DNA of 64,000 bases. Source: Nocardia pseudobrasiliensis NBRC 108224 (lineage in GTDB: Bacteria > Actinomycetota > Actinomycetes > Mycobacteriales > Mycobacteriaceae). The DNA lies in the NCBI RefSeq assembly GCF_001613105.1, contig NZ_BDBS01000012.1, positions 124,001-188,000 of the forward strand, given 5' to 3'. A model generated the notes under the pieces. It saw only the letters and a list, made by a program, of their open reading frames with translations, did not search any database and was not told where the DNA came from. Below, piece by piece: positions 8,365-18,306 of the stretch (position 1 is its first letter; each line of letters starts with the position of its first letter). The translations under genes and the position numbers were made by a program.

Positions 8365-8721
8365 TTACTCGGGCGCGAACTCCTCGGTCTCGCGGCACCG
8401 ATACCCGGTCAGCGTCTTCACCTTTCCCTCCCGCTTCACATTCACATCCCCCGCGATCGCACTGTCACAGTCGAAGGCTCGCTCGGCGTCGGTCACACGG
8501 ACGCCGTAGGCCACACCCTGTTCCGGCGCTCCGCCGCGCGCGGTACAGCGAGCGCCGAGAACGTAGTCGAATACCAGTGCGGTATCAACGCATTCGTATA
8601 CCTTCGCCCGCCGATCGCCGCGTCCCGACCCGATATCGCGCGCGGACGCGTCGCCCGCGCCGACCATCGCAGCGCCCGTGACGATCATCGCGACCGCGAG
8701 CGCCACTTTCGAAACGGTCAT
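8365..8721 (-). CDS. Small secreted Cys-containing hypothetical protein
   Basis: A 118-residue exported protein. AAAGGAG is upstream; ATG 8721 is used, but a TTG one codon earlier has slightly better spacing. The signal peptide reads TVSKVALAVAMIVTGAAM with cleavage near ASA-RD. The mature chain has four Cys (YECVD, ARCTARG, FDCDS, YRCRE), which suits two disulfides in a small extracytoplasmic domain. No family was recognised. It lies 65 bp upstream of the start side of the YihY gene, on the same strand. Confidence 0.6.
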   Translation of the reverse strand: MTVSKVALAVAMIVTGAAMVGAGDASARDIGSGRGDRRAKVYECVDTALVFDYVLGARCTARGGAPEQGVAYGVRVTDAERAFDCDSAIAGDVNVKREGKVKTLTGYRCRETEEFAPE

Positions 8722-8789
8722 CAACGATCAACTCCTTTGGCCGAGGCGGATATTCGCGACCGTGCGGATGTAATTCGAGAGCCCTCGGG

Positions 8790-9809
8790 TCATGGATGGC
8801 CGCGGCGACGGAAACTCGTCGCGAGCGCCGCCACCGCGGCTCCCGCGCCGAACAGCACAGCGCCCGCACCGGCCGACAATCCCGCACTCATCCGCGGCTC
8901 GATCACCGCCGGGGGCGGCGGTGCGATCTCCGCCTCGGGCTCGTTCTCCCGAGCCGTCGCCGCCCACGCCGTGGCGAACAGAATGATGCGGGCGGTGATG
9001 TAGGCGAACACCATCAAACCGAGGATCGGCCCGAAGGCGACGCCCGCGGGACTGGTGAGGACCTTCTTCAGATAGAAACTGGCGATCTGCTTCCAGATCT
9101 CGAAGGCGATCGCCGCGATCAGCGCTGCCTTCACCGCGCTCACGATGGTCACCGGTTCGCGCGGCAATCGGGCGATGACCCAGACGAATACCGCCCACGA
9201 CGCCATGACCGCCAGCAGCAGCGACACCAGCGTCAGCACCACTCCGACGCCGGGTGCGTGTTCCAGATGCACCAGCTTCAACAGGCTCAGCCCCAGCCCG
9301 CTGCCCGCCAACGCCGACAGCCCCAGCGATACCACCATCGCCAAACCCAATCCGACCAGCGCGATCAGATCCGAGACCTTGGTGGTGAACCAATTGCCCT
9401 GCGCCGCTTTCTGCTCCCACTGTTCGGTCAGCGCCGCGCGCAGATTCGCGATCCAGCCGAGGCCACCGTAGAACGCGCCGATCAAACCGATCAGCCCCAC
9501 GCTGGTGCGCGAGGAGATGGCCTGCTTGATCAGGTCGTTGAGTTGGCCGCCCAGTGAGCCGGGAATGTTCTGGACGATCTTGTCCTGCACCTCGCGCAGC
9601 AGATCGGGATTGCGCGACAGCACGAACCCGGCCACCGCGAAGCCGACCATGAGCAACGGAAACAGCGACAGCACAGTGAAATACGTAATACCCGCGGCGT
9701 AGTAGTCACCGCGCTGACGCTGATAGCGCCCACCCGCGCGGATCGCGTGATCCAGCCACGGCCGCGCCTGCACCTCGCGTTCGATCCGCCCCCTGATCTT
9801 GTCGAACAC
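8790..9809 (-). CDS. YihY/BrkB-family inner membrane protein
   Basis: A 339-residue integral membrane protein of the YihY/virulence factor BrkB family (six predicted transmembrane helices). The N-terminal GDYYAAGITYFTVLSLFPLL is the family signature, followed by hydrophobic segments near residues 45-65, 100-120, 150-175, 185-210, 220-245 and 255-280. The C-terminal 45 residues are Pro/Ala-rich with one extra hydrophobic stretch. Transport function in the family is unsettled. In M. tuberculosis a YihY-like gene also sits directly downstream of trpS, as here, so the neighbourhood is ancestral. A 128-bp gap separates it from trpS. Confidence 0.85.
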   Translation of the reverse strand: MFDKIRGRIEREVQARPWLDHAIRAGGRYQRQRGDYYAAGITYFTVLSLFPLLMVGFAVAGFVLSRNPDLLREVQDKIVQNIPGSLGGQLNDLIKQAISSRTSVGLIGLIGAFYGGLGWIANLRAALTEQWEQKAAQGNWFTTKVSDLIALVGLGLAMVVSLGLSALAGSGLGLSLLKLVHLEHAPGVGVVLTLVSLLLAVMASWAVFVWVIARLPREPVTIVSAVKAALIAAIAFEIWKQIASFYLKKVLTSPAGVAFGPILGLMVFAYITARIILFATAWAATARENEPEAEIAPPPPAVIEPRMSAGLSAGAGAVLFGAGAAVAALATSFRRRGHP

Positions 9810-9937
9810 CCGTCCTCCCGGAGCCCACTCGGCGGTGATCTTCCCTTACTGTCGCACCTGTACCCGGCCGACAGCGGCAGATTTGCCCAGCGCGTCGGTC
9901 ATCTCACCGATACCCGGGCGGGCGTGGGAGGAAACGC

Positions 9938-11952
<2,015 letters not shown>

Positions 11953-11973
11953 CGTTGCCTCCTGTACCGAGCA

Positions 11974-12025
11974 TCTGGCAATAGAGTCCACCAAAATCGC
12001 GATTCTGGCAAGAGGGTCTGCCAGA
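11974..12025. promoter_or_regulatory. Twin operators between DUF2236 and TetR genes
   Basis: The block TCTGGCA-AGAGGGTC-TGCCAGA at 12004-12025 has perfect 7-bp arms. A second, weaker copy begins at 11974 (TCTGGCAATAGAGTCCACCA), giving half-sites 30 bp apart on the same face of the helix. They cover both divergent start regions, as expected for a TetR regulator that controls itself and its target. Confidence 0.65.
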
Positions 12026-12053
12026 TTGCGCGGGCCATACAATCGGTCGGGTG

Positions 12054-12686
12054 ATGGCCCAGCGGACCTATGGCGGCGTATCGGCCGAGGAGCGTCGCGC
12101 GCAGCGCAGAGTCACGCTGCTCGAGGCGGCGCTGGAGATCATCGGCAGTCAGGGCCTGGACAAACTCACCGTCGCGGGGCTGTGCGCCCAGGCGGGATTG
12201 AACGAGCGCTACTACTACGAGCAGTTCGACAGCCGCGATGCCGTACTCATCGCCCTGCTCGACGGGGTGGCCGAGGAATTGGCCACGGCGATCATCGCGG
12301 CGCTACCGACCGCACCCACCGACGCACGCGGCTTCGCGCGCGCCGCGGTCCGCGCGGGCATCGAGGTGCTCACCGACGACCCGCGCAAGGCCAGGGTCGC
12401 CCTGATCCTCAGCGCCGCCACCCCCGAACTGCGCACCCGCACCCTGGACACGATCCGCTCGTTCACCAATCTCGTTGCCGCCCAGGGCATCGACTTCTAC
12501 GCCTTCGGCGCCGAACGCACCGATCCGGCCATCGCCTTCCGCGCGACCTACCTCGTCGGCGGCCTGATCCAGGCCCTCACCAGCTGGCTACACGGCGATC
12601 TCGCCATGACCCGCGAGGAATTGATCGCCCACACCACCGACGTATTCGTGCTGCTGGGCGAGGATCTGGCCGGACGGCTGCGCTAA
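12054..12686 (+). CDS. TetR-family regulator of the DUF2236 gene
   Basis: A 210-residue TetR-type repressor (ATG 12054; an adjacent GTG at 12051 is possible). The N-terminal helix-turn-helix region is RRVTLLEAALEIIGSQGLDK followed by LTVAGLCAQAGLNERYYYEQF, with the typical YYYEQF ending. The remaining 150 residues form the helical ligand-binding domain. It is transcribed away from the DUF2236 gene, and paired palindromes lie in the 100-bp gap. Its 3' end overlaps the convergent ribbon-helix-helix gene by 4 bp. Confidence 0.88.
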   Translation: MAQRTYGGVSAEERRAQRRVTLLEAALEIIGSQGLDKLTVAGLCAQAGLNERYYYEQFDSRDAVLIALLDGVAEELATAIIAALPTAPTDARGFARAAVRAGIEVLTDDPRKARVALILSAATPELRTRTLDTIRSFTNLVAAQGIDFYAFGAERTDPAIAFRATYLVGGLIQALTSWLHGDLAMTREELIAHTTDVFVLLGEDLAGRLR

Positions 12687-12982
12687 CCCTTCACCACGTA
12701 CAGCCGGGGCGCGGGCGGTTCGAAGCCGAAATACCGTGCCAGCGCGACGGTTATCGCCTCCTCGTCCGATTCGTCGGCGGCGCGGACGAGGGCGGGTGCG
12801 TCGGTGTGTGGATCCAGGGGGACGGGCCGCTCCGGTTCGACGGCGGGCTCGGCGGGTTCCGCGCCCGCCAGCGCGCGGCGCAGGGCGTCGTTGACGATCC
12901 GCTTCTTCGACCGTCGCTCCCGCCGCACGGCCTCCTCGAGCAGTAGGGCCACATCGTGATCCACGGTCACGGTCAGTCTCAC
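12683..12982 (-). CDS. Ribbon-helix-helix protein, antitoxin-like, no toxin partner
   Basis: A 99-residue protein whose first 40 residues (RLTVTVDHDVALLLEEAVRR, then a KKRIVNDALRRAL helix) form a CopG/VapB-like ribbon-helix-helix DNA-binding domain. The C-terminal half is acidic and Pro-rich, like the toxin-binding tail of many antitoxins, and ends in YFGFEPPAPRLYVVKG. No PIN, MazF or RelE gene adjoins it: upstream is barstar and downstream is the convergent TetR gene. It is either an orphan antitoxin or a stand-alone regulator. Confidence 0.65.
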   Translation of the reverse strand: MRLTVTVDHDVALLLEEAVRRERRSKKRIVNDALRRALAGAEPAEPAVEPERPVPLDPHTDAPALVRAADESDEEAITVALARYFGFEPPAPRLYVVKG

Positions 12983-13042
12983 GCCTCCATGGTCCCGCTC
13001 GCGGCCGCGGCCGCCCGCCGAATTCCCGCTATTGGATCGATC

Positions 13043-13519
13043 TCACAGCGTGACGGCGACCGCGTTCGGCAGCCGGGAGTCGCCCTGCAGGACCACGCGG
13101 TAGACGGTGTCGCGTTTGGCCCAGTAGTCCGCGCCGTCACGCATGGCGCTGACGAACCAGTCGTGCTGCCCGGGTTCGTCGGCGAGCAGTTGTTCCCCGT
13201 CGCGGACCACGATCACGTAACCGTCGCCGCGGCCGACGAAATCGTCGAGGTCGCGCAGGCATTCGTCGAAGGCGTCCTTGTTCTCGCCGAAGTAGTACGG
13301 GAACTGGAAGGCCGCGGCGAATTCGTCGTAGAGACCGGCGAGGGTGCGCATTTTCGCGCCGCGCAGTTCGCGCACCACATAGCCCTCCGGGGCCTGATAG
13401 CGCACCCCGCTGAACTCCCGGTCCGCCGCGGTGACCACGCCGAGAATCGGTGCGGCCGTCACCCTCTCGGTCACCCGCCCGGCCGCCAGGAACTGCGACA
13501 GCGTCATCGAAGAACTCAT
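13043..13519 (-). CDS. Barstar-family ribonuclease inhibitor
   Basis: A 158-residue cytosolic protein; ATG 13519 follows GGAGGG with five-base spacing. Its C-terminal two thirds match barstar: RTLAGLYDEFAAAFQFPYYF, then GENKDAFDECLRDLDDFV, where the acidic helix plugs the active site of barnase-type RNases. The N-terminal 60 residues are an extra domain (ADREFSGVRYQAPEGYVVRE). It lies 33 bp downstream of a secreted barnase/RNase Sa-like gene in the same direction, the classic RNase-inhibitor arrangement, and presumably protects the producer. Confidence 0.85.
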   Translation of the reverse strand: MSSSMTLSQFLAAGRVTERVTAAPILGVVTAADREFSGVRYQAPEGYVVRELRGAKMRTLAGLYDEFAAAFQFPYYFGENKDAFDECLRDLDDFVGRGDGYVIVVRDGEQLLADEPGQHDWFVSAMRDGADYWAKRDTVYRVVLQGDSRLPNAVAVTL

Positions 13520-13552
13520 CACTACCCTCCTGTTCGCGATTCTGCTGCCAGC

Positions 13553-14041
13553 TCAGCGCATCCGGGTGAACGTTTGGTAATGGTCGCCGGTGTAGTAGGC
13601 CGAACCGTCGCTGCCGGTGACGATGCGTTCGGCATCGCGGGTCTGGCCGCGCCGCTTCGGATTGACGTCCCACTCCTGATAGGAGATCTGTTTGCCGGAG
13701 GAATCACTTCTCGGCAGCGAGCCGCCGCGGTTCATCCACTGATCGCCGCCCTTGGTGCCCGGCGCGTTCGCCGAATCCGGCCAGCGGCCCGCATCGATCT
13801 CGCGCAGGGTGTCGAAGGCGCGATCGGGCACCCCCGACGCGCGACTGCTGAGCGCCGCGGCGGGCGAGGTGGTGCTCGGCCCCGCGGCCGTGGTACTCGT
13901 CGCGGCGGGCCTGGCGCTCGTCGCCTGCGCCGACGAGGAGTGATTCGATGTCCCCCGCGACGCCAGCAGCGCCACCACCAGCACGATCGCCAGCCCACCC
14001 AGTGCGAGCAGGCCCCGGATCCGCTTGCCGGACAGGTTCAT
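13553..14041 (-). CDS. Secreted or membrane-anchored microbial ribonuclease (RNase Sa/barnase type)
   Basis: A 162-residue guanyl-preferring RNase homologue. A hydrophobic N-terminal segment (LLALGGLAIVLVVALLA) serves as signal or anchor, followed by a Ser/Thr/Ala linker and a C-terminal catalytic domain of about 85 residues. Catalytic residues of the N1/T1 superfamily are present: Glu in YQEWDVN, Arg in RDAERIV and His in the YYTGDHYQTF motif. GTKGGDQWMNRGGSLP is the conserved substrate loop. The ATG overlaps the exonuclease III stop by 4 bp, and barstar follows. A paralogue lies at 56038-56484. Confidence 0.85.
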   Translation of the reverse strand: MNLSGKRIRGLLALGGLAIVLVVALLASRGTSNHSSSAQATSARPAATSTTAAGPSTTSPAAALSSRASGVPDRAFDTLREIDAGRWPDSANAPGTKGGDQWMNRGGSLPRSDSSGKQISYQEWDVNPKRRGQTRDAERIVTGSDGSAYYTGDHYQTFTRMR

Positions 14042-14826
14042 CGGTACTGCACCGTCACCGGCGCGTGGTCCGACCAGCGCAGCGCGTATTCCGCGGCGCG
14101 CTCCACCACGGCCTGTTTGGCGCGGCCCGCGATCTCGCCGCGAGCCAGGTGGTAGTCGATGCGCCAGCCCGCGTCGTTGTCGTAGGCGCGGCCGCGATAG
14201 GACCACCAGCTGTAGGGGCCGGGTACGCCCGGATGCAGCGTGCGCACGACGTCGACGTAACCCGCGGCGAGCATCTCATCGATCCAGGCGCGCTCGCCGG
14301 GCAGGAAGCCGGCGTTCTTGACGTTGCCCTTCCAGTTCTTGATATCCAGTTCGGTATGCGCGACATTCCAGTCGCCGCAGATCACGAAGTCGCGGGCCTG
14401 CCCTTTCATATGCGCCCCGAGCTCGCCCAGGAAGCGGTACTTCTCGTCCTGCATCGGCGTATCGGCCTCGCCGGTGTGCACATACACGCTGGCCACGGTC
14501 ACCTCGTCGAATTCGGCCTCGATATAGCGGCCGATACCGTCGAATTCCGCGCTGCCGAAGCCGACCCGCACCGCGCGCGGCTCGCGGCGCGACAGGATGC
14601 CGACACCCGCGCGGCCCTTCGAACCCGGTTCGGCATGTGACAGATACCACCCGTTGTCCAGCACCGAGGCCAGCGCGGCACGCGTCTGCTCATCGGTCGC
14701 CCGGGTCTCCTGCAGGCAGATGACGTCGGCCTCGGTGACGGCCAGCCATTCGAGCATCCCCTTACCGGTCTTGCCGGTGGCGGCCCGAATGCCGTTGACG
14801 TTGATCGTGCTGATGATTTGCGCCAC
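14038..14826 (-). CDS. xthA: Exodeoxyribonuclease III
   Basis: A 262-residue AP endonuclease/3'-5' exonuclease of base-excision repair. GTG 14826 starts AQIISTINVNGIRAA, the exact family N-terminus; the frame continues upstream but is not conserved. Metal and catalytic residues are visible in order: Asn in INVNGIR, Glu in CLQETRA, YVHTGEADTP, GDWNVAHTELDIKNWKGN, RIDYHLA and the C-terminal WSDHAPV. It is the first gene of a unit with the secreted RNase and barstar (4-bp overlap with the RNase), an unusual pairing of DNA repair with an exported RNase. Confidence 0.93.
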   Translation of the reverse strand: MAQIISTINVNGIRAATGKTGKGMLEWLAVTEADVICLQETRATDEQTRAALASVLDNGWYLSHAEPGSKGRAGVGILSRREPRAVRVGFGSAEFDGIGRYIEAEFDEVTVASVYVHTGEADTPMQDEKYRFLGELGAHMKGQARDFVICGDWNVAHTELDIKNWKGNVKNAGFLPGERAWIDEMLAAGYVDVVRTLHPGVPGPYSWWSYRGRAYDNDAGWRIDYHLARGEIAGRAKQAVVERAAEYALRWSDHAPVTVQYR

Positions 14827-15052
14827 GCACCGACGGTACCGTCCCGGGACCAGATCCCCCGGCGCGGCCACTCCGGCGCAACGAAATCTCTTCGATCGGG
14901 CCTCGATATGACATCCGCCGCAAGGAATTACGGGTCGATTACCCCGACCACAACATATTGGACGTATTCGGGCACGCCGGCGCAAACCGACCGTACAATT
15001 CTGCTCAGACACACTCCCTGTGGACATCGAGGTCCAGGAAGGGGTGACGGCC

Positions 15053-15895
15053 ATGACGTCTCGCACCGCCCCACTCACGCCGACGACAGCCCTGCACACC
15101 GGCTCCGGCGATCCCCTGCTCCTACTGCACGGTTTCATGCTGTCGCCGCACTGCTGGGAGCAGGTGGCCTTTCGATTGTCGGGTACCTGCGAGGTCTTCG
15201 CCCCGGCGTTCCGCGGACACTGGGGCGGTCCCGAGCTGAACGGCTGGTACCTCGATGTGCACGCGCTGGCCGATCAGATCGAGGATCAGCTGGACGAATT
15301 GAATTGGCGCACATGTCATATCGCGGGTAATTCGCTGGGCGCCTGGGTCGGATTCGAACTGGCCCGCCGCGGCCGCGCCCGAACGCTGACCGCGATCGCA
15401 CCGGCCGGGGGCTGGCCCAGTCCGTCGCTCATGCAGCTGTGGGTCGGATTGAAATTCCTGAGCCTGCTGCCGGTGGTCGAGGTCGGCAAGCGCATTCCGC
15501 CCGCGGTCCGATTCAGCGCGCCCGCCCGCAAATTCGCCTCGCTGTTCCTCACCAAGAACGCGAGCACGGTCTCACAGCGCTCGTTGGAGGCGGCCATCAC
15601 CTCGGCCCTGAACTGCCCGGCCATGGTGCCCATGCTGCTCAGCGGGCTGCGCTGGGAGGCCCTGGCGAACCTGTCGGACCTGCCGACACCCGTGCGACTG
15701 CTGATGTGCGAATACGACCGGGTGATCCCCAATCACCCCTACGCCGAACGCTTCCTGCGCGAACTCCCCGAATCCGCCGACCGAATCCTCATGCACGACG
15801 TAGGCCACGTCCCCATGCTGGAAGCGCCCGACCGCATAGCCACCCTGATAGCCGAACACGTCTATGCCAGCCGCTCGCACCTGCGCGCGGTATGA
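15053..15895 (+). CDS. Alpha/beta hydrolase
   Basis: A 280-residue alpha/beta-hydrolase. ATG 15053 is preceded by AGGAAGGGG. Oxyanion region LLLLHGFMLSPHCWEQV, nucleophile elbow GNSLGAW, acid in CEYDRVIPNH and catalytic His in VGHVPMLEAPD are all in family order. A cap domain lies between about residues 130 and 190. There is no signal peptide. The substrate cannot be inferred, and it has no operon partner: exonuclease III is divergent and the acyl-CoA dehydrogenase operon is convergent. Confidence 0.85.
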   Translation: MTSRTAPLTPTTALHTGSGDPLLLLHGFMLSPHCWEQVAFRLSGTCEVFAPAFRGHWGGPELNGWYLDVHALADQIEDQLDELNWRTCHIAGNSLGAWVGFELARRGRARTLTAIAPAGGWPSPSLMQLWVGLKFLSLLPVVEVGKRIPPAVRFSAPARKFASLFLTKNASTVSQRSLEAAITSALNCPAMVPMLLSGLRWEALANLSDLPTPVRLLMCEYDRVIPNHPYAERFLRELPESADRILMHDVGHVPMLEAPDRIATLIAEHVYASRSHLRAV

Positions 15896-15949
15896 ATAGG
15901 CCGGCGGGCCGGGCAAACCCCTCGACCCCGACCCGCCGGCCGTATCTTT

Positions 15950-16100
15950 GGCCTCCGCTTCGCTCCGGCGGGGTTTGCGGCCCTGAGTCCCGTCGTTCAG
16001 CACTCGAGCCTCGCGCTGTGCTCAATGGCCTCCGCTTCGCTCCGGCGGGTTCGCGGCCCCTGAGTCTCGTCGTTCAGCGGCCGAGACTCGCGCTTCGCGC
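15950..16100 (+). repeat. Two imperfect direct repeats of a ~77-bp unit
   Basis: Copy one begins at 15950 and copy two at 16027; each opens with GGCCTCCGCTTCGCTCCGGC followed by GGG and a GCGGCCC.TGAGTC.CGTCGTTCAGC tail. Both lie in the 256-bp gap between the convergent hydrolase and acyl-CoA dehydrogenase genes. No coding frame uses them. The second copy forms the left arm of a long hairpin. Confidence 0.8.
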
Positions 16101-16140
16101 ATGCGCTTCGGCCGCTGAACGACGAGACGGGCCGCGAACC
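16048..16140. terminator. Long hairpin between convergent genes
   Basis: The arms 16048-16084 and 16108-16140 are complementary over 33 bp, interrupted only by a 4-nt bulge (CTGA) on the left arm; the loop is 23 nt and GC-rich. It ends 12 bp from the acyl-CoA dehydrogenase stop. It has no U-tract, but its position between convergent genes suits a bidirectional transcription barrier. The arm is built from the neighbouring direct repeat. Confidence 0.6.
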
Positions 16141-16151
16141 TTTCAGGTGTG

Positions 16152-17402
16152 CTAGTTGCCCAGCAGGCCCTTGGCTACGTGGGTTATCTGGATTTCGTTG
16201 CTGCCCGCGTAGATCATCAGGGACTTGGCGTCTCGGGCCAGTTGTTCTACTCGGAATTCGGTCATGTAGCCGTTGCCGCCGAATAGTTGGACGGCGTCCA
16301 TTGCGACGTCGGTGGCGGTCTCCGAGCAGTACAGCTTCATGGCCGAGGCTTCGGCCAGGGTGGGCGGTTTGCCCGCGCGGGCGCGTTCGATGGCGTTGAA
16401 GACCATGTTCTGGACGTTGATTCGGGCGATCTCCATCTTGGCGAGCTTGAGCTGCACCAACTGGAAACGGCCGATCTCCTGGCCCCACAGCTTGCGGTTC
16501 TTCGCGTAATCCACACAGAGCCGGTGACATTCGTTGATGATGCCCAGCGCCATGAAGGCCACGCCGATGCGCTCGGCGGTGAAGCTGGACCGCGCGCTCT
16601 CGCGGCCGTCACCACCCTTGTGCTCCTCGGTCTCCCCGAGCAGTCGATCCTTGCCGAGGCGGACATTGTCGAAGAACAGCTCGCCGGTGGGCGAGGAATG
16701 CAGGCCCATCTTCTTGAACGGCTTGCCCTGGGTGAACCCCTCCATCCCCTTGTCGAGCACGAAGGTCAGCACCTTGCGGTTGCGCTTATCGGCCTCGCCC
16801 TCCTCGAGCTTGGCGTAGACGATCACCGTATCGGCGTAGGGGCCGTTGGTGATGAAGGTCTTCTGCCCGTTGAGGATGTAGTCGTCGCCGTCGCGCTTGA
16901 CGTAGGTCTTCATACCGCCGAAAGCGTCACTGCCCGAATCGGGTTCGGTGATCGCCCACGCCGCGACCTTCTTCATGGTCACGATGTCCTCGAGCCACCG
17001 CTCCTTCTGCGCGAGCGTGCCGCGCGAGAGGATGGTGGTGGCCCCGAGACCGATGCTGACGCCCATGGCGGTGACCAAACCCATACAGACACCGGACAAT
17101 TCGCCGACCAGGACCGCCATCAGCGATTCCTGACCACTGAACGGCGCGCCGCCCGACGAAGACTTTTCCTTCTTCTCGGCGGGAGCCTCGCCGGACTCGC
17201 GAGCGCGCTGTTTGGCCAGCAGTTTCCCGACCGCCTCCGCGCCCATCGCGTCGATACCGAACTCGCTGAACAGCTTTCGGATCACCGGATAGGGCGACAG
17301 CTCCCCGCTCTCGAGGCCGTCCACCTTCGGTCGCACCTCTTTTTCGATGAAGCCGCGCACCGCGTCGCGGATCAGCTCATCGGTCTCGGACCACTCGAAC
17401 AT
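16152..17402 (-). CDS. Acyl-CoA dehydrogenase family protein
   Basis: A 416-residue flavoprotein of the FadE group, last gene of a five-gene lipid operon. FAD-site motifs AWAITEPDSGSDAFG and FITNG are clear. The usual catalytic Glu near the C-terminus (YEGT in medium-chain enzymes) is Ala399 here (IYAGSNEIQ). A Glu277 in FTAERIGVAF sits where isovaleryl-type enzymes carry their catalytic base, so the base has probably moved. A charged Lys/Glu/Ser insertion (about residues 57-88) precedes the flavin domain. The gene starts 19 bp after the SDR gene. It likely oxidises a branched or bulky acyl-CoA. Confidence 0.88.
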   Translation of the reverse strand: MFEWSETDELIRDAVRGFIEKEVRPKVDGLESGELSPYPVIRKLFSEFGIDAMGAEAVGKLLAKQRARESGEAPAEKKEKSSSGGAPFSGQESLMAVLVGELSGVCMGLVTAMGVSIGLGATTILSRGTLAQKERWLEDIVTMKKVAAWAITEPDSGSDAFGGMKTYVKRDGDDYILNGQKTFITNGPYADTVIVYAKLEEGEADKRNRKVLTFVLDKGMEGFTQGKPFKKMGLHSSPTGELFFDNVRLGKDRLLGETEEHKGGDGRESARSSFTAERIGVAFMALGIINECHRLCVDYAKNRKLWGQEIGRFQLVQLKLAKMEIARINVQNMVFNAIERARAGKPPTLAEASAMKLYCSETATDVAMDAVQLFGGNGYMTEFRVEQLARDAKSLMIYAGSNEIQITHVAKGLLGN

Positions 17403-17421
17403 CGTTGTTCTCCTTCACGAC

Positions 17422-18291
17422 TCAGGGCAGACGAGCGGAAATATCGTCGATGGACCACGGCCCGTCGGTCTCGATCGTCTTCACGTCGTGCCAGCCCGCC
17501 AACTCCGAGATGGCCTCGCCCTGCACCGCGAACACCTTGCCGGTGATCGGGCATTTGTCGGAGGCCAGGTAGGCCACCAGCGGCGAAATATTGGCCGGGC
17601 TGAACGGATCGAATTCGCCCTCGGGAATCTCGGCCTCGAAGATCGCGCTCATCCCCGGCGTGGCCAGGGTGAGCCGGGTGCGGGCGATCGGCGCGATGGC
17701 ATTGACCCGCACACCGTAGCGCTCGAGTTCGTCGGCGGCCACCAGGGTGAGCGCGGCGATTCCGGCCTTGGCCGCGCCGTAGTTGGCCTGACCGGCATTG
17801 GGAACCGTGGTGCCCGAGGCCGAGGCCGTGTTCACCACCGCGGCATTGGGCTGATTACCGGCCTTGGACTGCTCCTTCCAATACGCCGCGGCGTGGCGCA
17901 GCACATTGAAGTGGCCCTTGAGGTGCACGGCGATGACCGCGTCCCACTGCAGTTCCTCGAGTCCGGCGATGAAGCCGTCGCGCAGGATGCCCGCATTGTT
18001 GATGACGATGTCCAGCGAACCGAACTCCGAGACCGCCTGAGCGACCAGCCCCTTCGCGCCGTCCCACAGCGCGACATTGTCTGTGTTGGCGACCGCCCGG
18101 CCGCCCGCGGCGACGATCTCGTCGACGACCTGTTGCGCCGGGCCCGCGTCGTTGCCCTCACCGGTGTTGTCGCCGCCCAGATCGTTGACGACCACGGCCG
18201 CGCCCTCGCGGGCGAACAGCAGCGCGTGCTCGCGCCCGATCCCGCGCCCGGCGCCGGTGATGACGGCGACCTTGCCTTCCAGTGCGCCCAT
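17422..18291 (-). CDS. Short-chain dehydrogenase (3-hydroxyacyl-CoA dehydrogenase-like)
   Basis: A 289-residue SDR. It has the NAD-binding TGAGRGIGREHALLFA motif, NNAGILRDG, a Ser in TASASGT, and catalytic Tyr-Lys in NYGAAKAG. The extended C-terminus (AGWHDVKTIETDGPWSID) and the NDLGGDNTGEG insert resemble the dehydrogenase domain of peroxisomal multifunctional enzyme type 2 and its actinobacterial single-domain relatives. It sits between the MaoC hydratase (15 bp upstream) and the acyl-CoA dehydrogenase (19 bp downstream), so oxidation of a 3-hydroxyacyl-CoA is the likely step. Confidence 0.85.
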   Translation of the reverse strand: MGALEGKVAVITGAGRGIGREHALLFAREGAAVVVNDLGGDNTGEGNDAGPAQQVVDEIVAAGGRAVANTDNVALWDGAKGLVAQAVSEFGSLDIVINNAGILRDGFIAGLEELQWDAVIAVHLKGHFNVLRHAAAYWKEQSKAGNQPNAAVVNTASASGTTVPNAGQANYGAAKAGIAALTLVAADELERYGVRVNAIAPIARTRLTLATPGMSAIFEAEIPEGEFDPFSPANISPLVAYLASDKCPITGKVFAVQGEAISELAGWHDVKTIETDGPWSIDDISARLP

Positions 18292-18306
18292 CTGTTGTCT
18301 CCTCTG

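Noticed and set aside
16048..16140. Insertion sequence end or transposon inverted repeat
   Set aside because: No transposase gene is between or near the arms; the arms form one hairpin.
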